From Burkholderiales bacterium (GTDB lineage: Bacteria > Pseudomonadota > Gammaproteobacteria > Burkholderiales > Usitatibacteraceae): a stretch of 6,224 nt of DNA. The stretch's first letter is position 1, and each line of letters begins with the position of its first letter. The position numbers and the translations under genes were made by a program. The notes under the pieces are model-generated. The model made no database searches and was not told where the DNA came from. It worked only from the letters and a program-made list of their open reading frames with translations. Shown piece by piece: positions 1 through 5,609 of this stretch. The stretch covers positions 1-6,224 of the forward strand of contig JAICTR010000184.1 in the NCBI GenBank assembly GCA_025936275.1, in the 5' to 3' direction.

Positions 1-366
1 CTCGAGTGCGGCGGCGAGCCCGCGATCCGCCGCGGGGCCGGACCCGACAAGGTCGCCGCCAGCTTCGTGCTGCGCGACTTCGCCGGCTCCGGGCTCGCGC
101 GCATGCCGTCCGCGGACGAGATCGAGCGGCTGCGCTCGCGCCATCCCGGCACGCGCCTCATGGTGTACGCGAAGCGTGGCGCCGACCTTGCCCGCGAGAT
201 GAAGTGGCTCGGGAGCTATCGCTACGCCGTGTTCAACGTCGCCGGCGCCGGACAGGACGAGGTCCTCGCGCGCTTCGCCGCGCTGTGCCGCGACATCGAC
301 TTCCATCCGCATGGCGGCGCTCGCCTGGGCGAGGAGCCCGTCCCGGCGGCCGTGCTCGGCGACTAG
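1..366 (+). CDS. 3' end of an unidentified protein gene (5' end outside the window)
   Basis: The frame is open from the first base to a TAG stop at 364-366, giving the last 121 residues of a protein that begins upstream. A GTG at base 67 could serve as an internal start, but the frame continues open to the window edge, so a longer gene is more likely. The visible part looks soluble: it has no hydrophobic stretch long enough to span a membrane. It mixes a charged helix-like segment (ADEIERLRSRHPG, residues 38-50) with beta-like stretches (RLMVYAKRG at 52-60 and YRYAVFNVAGAG at 73-84), then a Cys/His-containing tail (LCRDIDFHPHGG, 95-106). Third-position GC matches the neighbouring genes, which supports real coding. 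I do not recognise the family and assign no function. Its stop codon abuts the rimJ stop with no base between them. Confidence 0.6.
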   Translation, partial: LECGGEPAIRRGAGPDKVAASFVLRDFAGSGLARMPSADEIERLRSRHPGTRLMVYAKRGADLAREMKWLGSYRYAVFNVAGAGQDEVLARFAALCRDIDFHPHGGARLGEEPVPAAVLGD

Positions 367-1005
367 CTAGGATCGGCCCGCGGGCTCGACCCACGACGGG
401 TCGTAGGCGGGGTGGCGGAGCGCCATCAGCACGTGGTCGCGCCACGCGCCGTCGATGAAGAGATAATCGCGCGCGAGGCCCTCGCGCTCGAAGCCCAGGC
501 GCGCCAGCACGCGCGCGCTGCGCTCGTTCTCCGGGCGATGGTTCGCCATGATGCGGTGCAGGCGAAGCTCGCCGAACGCGAACGCGTTGGTGGCGCGCAG
601 CGCCTCGGTCATGAGCCCGCGTCCTTCGTGGGTACGCGCGATCTGGTAGCCGAGGTGGCAGGCCTGGAAGGGACCGCGCACGATGTTGGTGTAGTTGCAC
701 GTGCCGACGATTGGCGCGCCGACGCCGCCGTCCTTCTCCTGCAGCACGAAACGCGCGCAGCGCCCGGCGTGGAATTCCTCCACCGCGATGGCGAGCCGCT
801 CGCGCCAGAACGCCACGGTGAAGAAGGACGGCGTGGTGGGCGGCGACCAGCGGTCGAGGTGGCCCGCGAAGTTCTCCTCGAGGAAGCGCGCCATGGCGCC
901 CTCCATGCCCGGCCGCGCGAGGCGCAGCGCGAGGCGCGCGGTCTCGAGATCGGGCAGGCGCTCCCCGGCGCCGCCCGCCGCGCTCAGGCCGCGAACACCC
1001 GCCAT
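367..1005 (-). CDS. rimJ: RimJ-type ribosomal protein S5 alanine N-acetyltransferase (GNAT)
   Basis: This 212-residue protein closely resembles E. coli RimJ (about 194 residues), which transfers an acetyl group from acetyl-CoA to the N-terminal alanine of ribosomal protein S5 in the cytoplasm. The most telling stretches are NYTNIVRGPFQACHLGYQI (residues 104-122), the acetyl-CoA loop EGRGLMTEAL (127-136), HRIMANHRPENERSARVLAR (150-169), LGFEREGLARDYLFIDG (170-186) and WRDHVLMAL (188-196); each aligns almost residue for residue with remembered RimJ. The N-terminal ETARLALRL (21-29) fits the family's TxRLxxR strand. The ATG at 1005 is chosen. A GTG at 1017 is a possible alternative with GGAG only 2 bases upstream. 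Both starts lie inside the end of slmA, and a later start would remove conserved N-terminal sequence. Co-transcription with slmA is likely. The exact S5 substrate is inferred from similarity. Confidence 0.86.
   Translation of the reverse strand: MAGVRGLSAAGGAGERLPDLETARLALRLARPGMEGAMARFLEENFAGHLDRWSPPTTPSFFTVAFWRERLAIAVEEFHAGRCARFVLQEKDGGVGAPIVGTCNYTNIVRGPFQACHLGYQIARTHEGRGLMTEALRATNAFAFGELRLHRIMANHRPENERSARVLARLGFEREGLARDYLFIDGAWRDHVLMALRHPAYDPSWVEPAGRS
376..403. repeat. Two back-to-back inverted repeats at the end of rimJ
   Basis: The first element is a perfect 10-base palindrome, GCCCGCGGGC, at 376-385. The second is a hairpin with a 6-bp stem, CGACCC at 387-392 pairing with GGGTCG at 398-403, around a 5-base loop. 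Both lie within the last codons of rimJ and just downstream of the + strand gene's stop. No T-run follows on either strand, so this is not a classical intrinsic terminator. It could slow polymerase or protect 3' ends, or may simply be chance in GC-rich coding DNA. Confidence 0.25.
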
Positions 1006-1556
1006 TGCTGCGGCCACATCTCCATCGGCGTGCGCTTGAAGCCGCTCTTCGCGTAGAGGTGCCAGCGGCCGATCACGAATGCGATGACCGCATTGGCATA
1101 CGCGTTCACGTCCCAGTCGGCGGGCAGGGCCGCGGCGCCGACCGCGAGGCGCGCGCTCTGGCGCAGGCTCGCTTCGAGGCGGTCGACGAGCTGGTTCACG
1201 CGCGCCTGCAGGCGCTCGTCCTCGTTCACCAGCGCGTCCCCGATCAGCACGCGCGTCATGCCGGGATTCTTCTGCGCGAAGCCGAGCAGGGTGGTGACCG
1301 TCGCCTCGACCTGCTTCATCGCGTCCTTCTCCTCGGCCTGGATCTTGTTCACGAGCGTGAAGACGGTCTGCTCGATGAACTCGATCAGGCCCTCGAACAT
1401 CTGCGCCTTGCTGGAGAAATGCCGGTACAGCGCGGCTTCCGAGACGTCGAGGCGGGCGGCGAGGAGCGCCGTGGTGATGCGCTCGCCCTTCGGATCCTCG
1501 AGCATCGCTGCGAGCGTCTGCAGGATCTGGGCCTTGCGCTCCCCGGTCTTCGCCAT
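984..1556 (-). CDS. slmA: Nucleoid occlusion factor SlmA (TetR family)
   Basis: This 190-residue TetR-family protein matches SlmA (198 residues in E. coli). In that organism SlmA binds specific chromosomal sites and, when DNA-bound, disrupts FtsZ polymers so that the septum does not form over the nucleoid. The N-terminal DNA-binding domain carries the helix-turn-helix ITTALLAARLDVSEAALYRH (residues 27-46) followed by the SlmA-like SSKAQMFEGLIEFIE (48-62). The C-terminal domain holds LLGFAQKNPGMTRVLIGDAL (90-109) and NEDERLQARVNQLVDRLEA (111-129), both aligning well with remembered SlmA. The ending SGFKRTPMEMWPQQW (171-185) resembles betaproteobacterial SlmA rather than the enteric form. The ATG start at 1556 has AAGGA 4 bases upstream. 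The frame is open much further upstream, but that part overlaps yebC and is not conserved. slmA diverges from yebC and overlaps rimJ downstream. Confidence 0.94.
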   Translation of the reverse strand: MAKTGERKAQILQTLAAMLEDPKGERITTALLAARLDVSEAALYRHFSSKAQMFEGLIEFIEQTVFTLVNKIQAEEKDAMKQVEATVTTLLGFAQKNPGMTRVLIGDALVNEDERLQARVNQLVDRLEASLRQSARLAVGAAALPADWDVNAYANAVIAFVIGRWHLYAKSGFKRTPMEMWPQQWRVFAA

Positions 1557-1560
1557 CTTG

Positions 1561-1565
1561 TCCTT
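1561..1565 (-). promoter_or_regulatory. Ribosome binding site of slmA
   Basis: AAGGA on the minus strand lies 4 bases before the ATG at 1556. It fixes the SlmA start, which matters because the same frame stays open for hundreds of bases upstream. A G-rich tract (AAAAAAAGGGGG) lies just before it. Confidence 0.6.
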
Positions 1566-1623
1566 GGCCCCCTTTTTTTGTGCTGCGCCGCCCGGTTCTG
1601 GGGTGCAGAAGGGCGGGAGGCGA

Positions 1624-1632
1624 ATGTTACCA
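1624..1632 (-). promoter_or_regulatory. Candidate extended -10 promoter element for slmA
   Basis: Reading the minus strand, TGGTAACAT fits an extended -10 (TGn followed by a hexamer with 4 of 6 matches to TATAAT). The best -35 is weak (CAGACG, spacer 18), as is tolerated at extended -10 promoters. It would start transcription near 1617, leaving a leader of about 60 bases before the slmA ATG. It sits in the AT-richest part of the intergenic region. The same bases form a loose dyad, GTTACCATTAC (1626-1636), which might instead be a protein-binding site. Confidence 0.3.
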
Positions 1633-1679
1633 TTACGTTTTCCCGCTCGTCTGCGAAGCGGCGCAAACCAGAGTCCCAT

Positions 1680-2408
1680 ATGGCAGGCCACAGCAAGTGG
1701 GCGAACATCCAGCACCGCAAGGGTCGCCAGGATGCGAAGCGCGGCAAGATCTTCACGCGGCTGATCAAGGAAATCACGGTGGCGGCGCGCATGGGCGGGG
1801 GCGATCCCGACATGAACCCGCGCCTGAGGCTCGCCGTCGACAAGGCGACCGACGTGAACATGCCGAAGGACAACATCGAGCGCGCCATCAAGCGCGGCAC
1901 GGGCGGGCTCGATGGCGCGAACTACGAATCGATCCGCTACGAGGGCTACGGTCCGGCGGGCGCCGCGGTGATCGTCGACACGCTCACCGACAACCGCACG
2001 CGCACCGTGGCGGAAGTGCGCCACGCGTTCTCCAAATACGGCGGGAACATGGGCTCCGAAGGATCGGTCGCGTTCCTCTTCCGCCACTGCGGCCAGCTCC
2101 TCTACGCGCCCGGCACCGACGAGGAGAAACTCATGGAGGCCGCGCTCGAGGCCGGCGCCGAGGACGTGGTCGCGAACGACGACGGCTCGCTCGAGGTCGT
2201 GACCGCGCCCCACGACTTCAGCGCCGTGAAGGCCGCGCTCGAGAAGGCCGGCTTCAAGGCCGAGCTCGCCGAAGTCACCATGAAGCCTTCCTCGGAAACC
2301 GAGCTCGCGGGCGAGGACTCGGCCAAGATGCAGAAGCTCCTGGACGCGCTCGAGTCGCTCGACGACGTGCAGGAGGTCCACACCACGGCGAACGTCGATT
2401 CCGCGTGA
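1680..2408 (+). CDS. yebC: YebC/PmpR (TACO1) family translation-associated factor
   Basis: This 242-residue protein is near the usual family length of about 240-250. The hallmark N-terminus MAGHSKWANIQHRKGRQDAK (residues 1-20) is present, followed by NMPKDNIERAIKRGTG (60-75), YEGYGPAGAAVIVDTLTDNR (87-106) and KYGGNMGSEGSVAFLF (119-134). All are signature segments of the three-domain YebC fold. Family members were first annotated as DNA-binding regulators; mitochondrial TACO1 and more recent bacterial work tie the family to translation, including relief of ribosome stalling at proline-rich sequences. Which role applies here cannot be read from sequence. The ATG at 1680 is fixed by the conserved MAGHSKW start. 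It is the first gene of the + strand run; linkage to ruvC is common in proteobacteria. Its TGA overlaps the next gene's GTG start by 4 bases. Confidence 0.95.
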   Translation: MAGHSKWANIQHRKGRQDAKRGKIFTRLIKEITVAARMGGGDPDMNPRLRLAVDKATDVNMPKDNIERAIKRGTGGLDGANYESIRYEGYGPAGAAVIVDTLTDNRTRTVAEVRHAFSKYGGNMGSEGSVAFLFRHCGQLLYAPGTDEEKLMEAALEAGAEDVVANDDGSLEVVTAPHDFSAVKAALEKAGFKAELAEVTMKPSSETELAGEDSAKMQKLLDALESLDDVQEVHTTANVDSA

Positions 2409-2977
2409 CGGCGATCCTCGAGGCGCTGCTGATCGACGTGCCGGAGGAGATCGCGACGGAGCGGCTGGTGTTGCGCGCGACGCGGGCCGGCATGGGCAAG
2501 GCGGTTTCCGAGGCGGTGCGCGAATCGGCCCGCGACCTCGAGCGCTGGATGGCGTGGGCCCATGGCGCGCGATCGGTGGCGGAGTCGGAGCGGCATTGCC
2601 GCGAGATGCAGCTGCGCTGGCATGCGCGCGAGGAGTTCGACTTCTGCTTCCAGCGGCGCGCCGACGGCCTGCTCGTGGGCAAGGGCGGCCTCCATACCAT
2701 CGACTGGTCGATCCCGCGGCTGGAGATCGGCTACTGGATCCGCGCGAATTGCGCGCGGCAGGGCTACGCCACGGAGGCCACGCTCGCGCTGGTGGAGATG
2801 GCGCGCACGCGCCTGGGCGCGAACCGCATCGAGATCACCGCCGACGCGCGCAACGCCGCGAGCCGGCGCGTCGCGGAGAAATGCGGCTTCGAGCTGGAGG
2901 GCATCCGCCGCCACAGCCGGCGCGACGTCCACGGCAAGCTCGCCGATTCCTGCCTCTACGCGCGGATCTTCGCGTGA
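2405..2977 (+). CDS. GNAT-family N-acetyltransferase (RimJ/RimL-like) inside the yebC-ruvC junction
   Basis: This 190-residue cytoplasmic protein has the order of features seen in RimJ/RimL-type GNAT enzymes. The N-terminal strand is ATERLVLRA (residues 17-25), the central sheet holds GLLVGKGGLH (88-97), LEIGYWIRANCARQGYATEA (106-125) covers the acetyl-CoA pyrophosphate-binding loop, and NAASRRVAEKCGFELEGIRR (150-169) is the usual motif B. It presumably transfers an acetyl group from acetyl-CoA to an amine; the acceptor is unknown. It is not the same subtype as the RimJ encoded at 367-1005, lacking the RimJ-specific IVRG and YLFIDG segments. The GTG at 2405 is chosen because it forms a GTGA overlap with the yebC stop and places the ATERL strand at a normal depth. 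Its own TGA makes a second GTGA overlap with ruvC, implying translational coupling on both sides. No strong Shine-Dalgarno is seen. Confidence 0.87.
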   Translation: MTAILEALLIDVPEEIATERLVLRATRAGMGKAVSEAVRESARDLERWMAWAHGARSVAESERHCREMQLRWHAREEFDFCFQRRADGLLVGKGGLHTIDWSIPRLEIGYWIRANCARQGYATEATLALVEMARTRLGANRIEITADARNAASRRVAEKCGFELEGIRRHSRRDVHGKLADSCLYARIFA

Positions 2978-3501
2978 GCGTGCGCATCCTCGGCATCGAT
3001 CCGGGGCTCGGCATCACCGGCTACGGCGTGATCGAGAAGGACCGCAGCGCGCTGCGCTACGTGGCGAGCGGACGCGTGCGTTCCGACCCGTCGCAGCCGC
3101 TCGCGGTGCGCCTCTCGACGATCCTCGCCGGGCTGGCCGAGGTGATCGAGGCATACGATCCCGGGCAGTGCGCCGTGGAACAGGTGTTCGTCAACGTGAA
3201 CCCGCAGTCCACGTTGCTCCTCGGTCAGGCGCGTGGCGCGGCGATCTGCGCGGCAGTGCTCGCGCGGCTCCCCGTCGCCGAATACACGGCGCTGCAGGTG
3301 AAGCAGGCCGTCGTGGGCCTCGGCCACGCGCGCAAGGAGCAGGTGCAGGAGATGGTGAAGCGGCTGCTGAAGCTTCCCGGCGCGCCCGGGGCCGATGCCT
3401 CGGATGCGCTGGCGTGCGCCATCTGCCACGCGCACGGCGGCATGGGGCTCGGTGCAATCGCCACGCAGGGGCGGCGCGTGCGCGCCGGTCGCATCGCATG
3501 A
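2974..3501 (+). CDS. ruvC: Holliday junction resolvase RuvC
   Basis: This 175-residue protein (E. coli RuvC is 173) is the endonuclease that cuts four-way junctions symmetrically after RuvAB branch migration. It has the RNase H-like fold with all four catalytic acids in place: D9 in ILGIDPGLGITGYGV, E69 in AVEQVFVN, and D141 and D144 in GADASDALA, equivalent to E. coli D7, E66, D138 and D141. QSTLLLGQARGAA (78-90) and the basic region GLGHARKEQV (115-124) are also typical. The GTG at 2974 overlaps the upstream stop as GTGA; a second GTG two codons later (2980) would give a slightly shorter protein closer to the E. coli start. ruvA begins 7 bases downstream. Confidence 0.97.
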   Translation: MSVRILGIDPGLGITGYGVIEKDRSALRYVASGRVRSDPSQPLAVRLSTILAGLAEVIEAYDPGQCAVEQVFVNVNPQSTLLLGQARGAAICAAVLARLPVAEYTALQVKQAVVGLGHARKEQVQEMVKRLLKLPGAPGADASDALACAICHAHGGMGLGAIATQGRRVRAGRIA

Positions 3502-3508
3502 GCCGGAC

Positions 3509-4084
3509 ATGATCGGCCGCATCCACGGCGTGCTCACGGAGAAGAATCCGCCCCAGGTGGTGGTCGTCACCCATGGCGTGGGCTACGAGATCGACGTGCC
3601 GATGAGCACGTTCTATCACCTGCCGCGCACGGGGGAGAACGTGGAGCTCCTCACGCATCTCGTGGTGCGCGAGGATGCGCAGCTCCTCTACGGATTCCTC
3701 ACCGCGGGCGAGCGCACCGCGTTCCGCCAGCTCCTCAGGGTGAGCGGCGTGGGACCCAAGGTGGCGCTCGCGGTCCTCTCCGGGCTCTCGGTCGAGGACC
3801 TCGCGCGCGCCATCGCCGCGCAGGATGCGGCGCGGCTCACCAGGGTGCCGGGCGTGGGCAAGAAGACCGCCGAGCGGCTGGTGCTGGAGCTGCGCGACAA
3901 GCTTCCCGCGGTGCCCGGCACCGAGCGCTCCGAGGCCGCGCCGGCACGCACCGACGTGGTGAATGCGCTGCTGGCCCTTGGCTATAATGACCGCGAGGCG
4001 CAGGCGGCGGTGAAGCAGCTGCCGGCGGAGCTCGCGTTGGCCGACGCGATCCGCCAGGCGCTCAAGCACCTCGCGAGGACGTGA
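3509..4084 (+). CDS. ruvA: Holliday junction branch migration protein RuvA
   Basis: RuvA forms a tetramer that clamps the Holliday junction in a square-planar form and recruits the RuvB motors. This copy has 191 residues against 203 in E. coli. Domain I starts MIGRIHGVL and contains HGVGYEIDVPM (22-32); VVREDAQLLYGF (52-63) carries the acidic pin residues E55 and D56, at the same numbers as in E. coli. Domain II has two helix-hairpin-helix motifs, LLRVSGVGPKVALAVLSG (75-92) and LTRVPGVGKKTAERLVLEL (110-128). A linker at about 132-147, shorter than in E. coli, leads to domain III (about 148-191, with ALLALGYN), which contacts RuvB. The ATG start follows ruvC by 7 bases. Confidence 0.97.
   Translation: MIGRIHGVLTEKNPPQVVVVTHGVGYEIDVPMSTFYHLPRTGENVELLTHLVVREDAQLLYGFLTAGERTAFRQLLRVSGVGPKVALAVLSGLSVEDLARAIAAQDAARLTRVPGVGKKTAERLVLELRDKLPAVPGTERSEAAPARTDVVNALLALGYNDREAQAAVKQLPAELALADAIRQALKHLART
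3959..3988 (+). promoter_or_regulatory. Candidate internal promoter within ruvA
   Basis: A perfect TATAAT lies at 3983-3988, in the codons for GYN of RuvA domain III, with a weak -35-like GTGAAT (3 of 6 matches) at 3959-3964, spacer 18. It points toward ruvB, whose start is 106 bases beyond the hexamer. Perfect -10 hexamers are rare in DNA this GC-rich, but the -35 is poor and the site encodes a conserved part of RuvA, so it may be chance. Confidence 0.2.
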
Positions 4085-4094
4085 CGGGACCTAC

Positions 4095-5152
<1,058 letters not shown>

Positions 5153-5156
<4 letters not shown>

Positions 5157-5596
5157 GCCGCATCGCCACGCGCCCGAGCCTGCAGCCGGAGCTCTTCGCC
5201 TACTCGTTCCCGGTCCGCGTGTACTACGAGAACACCGACGCGGGCGGCGTCGTCTACCATGCCGAGTACCTGAAGTTCCTCGAGCGCGCCCGCACCGAGT
5301 GGCTGCGGCACCTGGGCTTCGACCACCAGGGGCTCGCGCGAACTCATCGCGTGCAGTTGATCGTTACCTCGATCGCGGTGGACTTCGCGAAGCCGGCGCG
5401 CCTCGACGAGACGCTCGCGGTGGGCGTGCAGCTCGAGTCGCTCGGCAAGGCGCGCTGCGTCTTCGCGCAGGAGATCCGCCGCGAGGACGAGGTGCTCGCG
5501 CGCGCCCGGGTGACCGTCGCCTGCGTCTCGGGCGAGGCGCTGAAGCCCGCGGAGATTCCCGAACCCCTGCGCCGCAAGATGGAAGCGGCCATTTGA
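5153..5596 (+). CDS. ybgC: Tol-Pal system-associated acyl-CoA thioesterase YbgC
   Basis: This 147-residue single-domain hotdog-fold thioesterase (E. coli YbgC is about 134) hydrolyses acyl-CoA thioesters and is usually the first gene of the tol-pal cluster; the link to envelope function is still loosely defined. The signature VRVYYENTDAGGVVYHAEYL (residues 21-40) contains the catalytic aspartate D29 (equivalent to D18 of E. coli and Haemophilus YbgC), and FLERARTEWLRHLGF (42-56) follows. The residue matching E. coli D16 is Asn here, a substitution also found in other family members. The N-terminus is about 11 residues longer than in E. coli. The GTG at 5153 overlaps the ruvB stop as GTGA and has GAAGG 6 bases upstream. 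A stretch of somewhat lower GC at about 5341-5370 is unremarkable otherwise. Confidence 0.95.
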
Positions 5597-5609
5597 AAGC
5601 GATGTCGCG

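Larger units (their letters stand above)
1557..1679. promoter_or_regulatory. Divergent slmA / yebC intergenic region
   Basis: This 123-bp gap is the only sizeable non-coding stretch in the window and must hold the start signals for both the slmA-rimJ and the yebC-ruvCAB-ybgC-tolQ transcripts. It contains an AT-richer patch at about 1622-1641, a 7-base T-run at 1573-1579 and an imperfect hairpin (CCGCCC at 1588-1593 with GGGCGG at 1611-1616, loop of 17). The yebC start has only a weak Shine-Dalgarno (GAG at 1671-1673). I find no convincing -35/-10 pair reading toward yebC. An operator for autoregulation by SlmA is possible but not shown; the known SlmA site consensus GTGAGTACTCAC is absent here. 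Confidence 0.55.

Noticed and set aside
1573..1579. Seven-base T-run as an intrinsic terminator
   Set aside because: No + strand gene ends upstream of it and no good GC stem directly precedes it; on the minus strand it is an A-run in the slmA leader.
1005..1679. In-frame 5' extension of yebC back through slmA
   Set aside because: YebC proteins begin at MAGHSKW; the extension is the antisense of slmA and has no family similarity.
2145..2354. Repeated GCGCTCGAG words as a dispersed DNA repeat
   Set aside because: The copies are in-frame Ala-Leu-Glu codons with unrelated flanks; this is codon-pair preference, reported as a finding, not a repeat element.
984..2381. A very long open frame on the minus strand spanning slmA and the region opposite yebC
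   Set aside because: Only 984-1556 matches SlmA. The upstream extension overlaps conserved yebC coding sequence, has low-complexity composition and is a GC-rich antisense artefact; AAGGA before the ATG at 1556 fixes the start.
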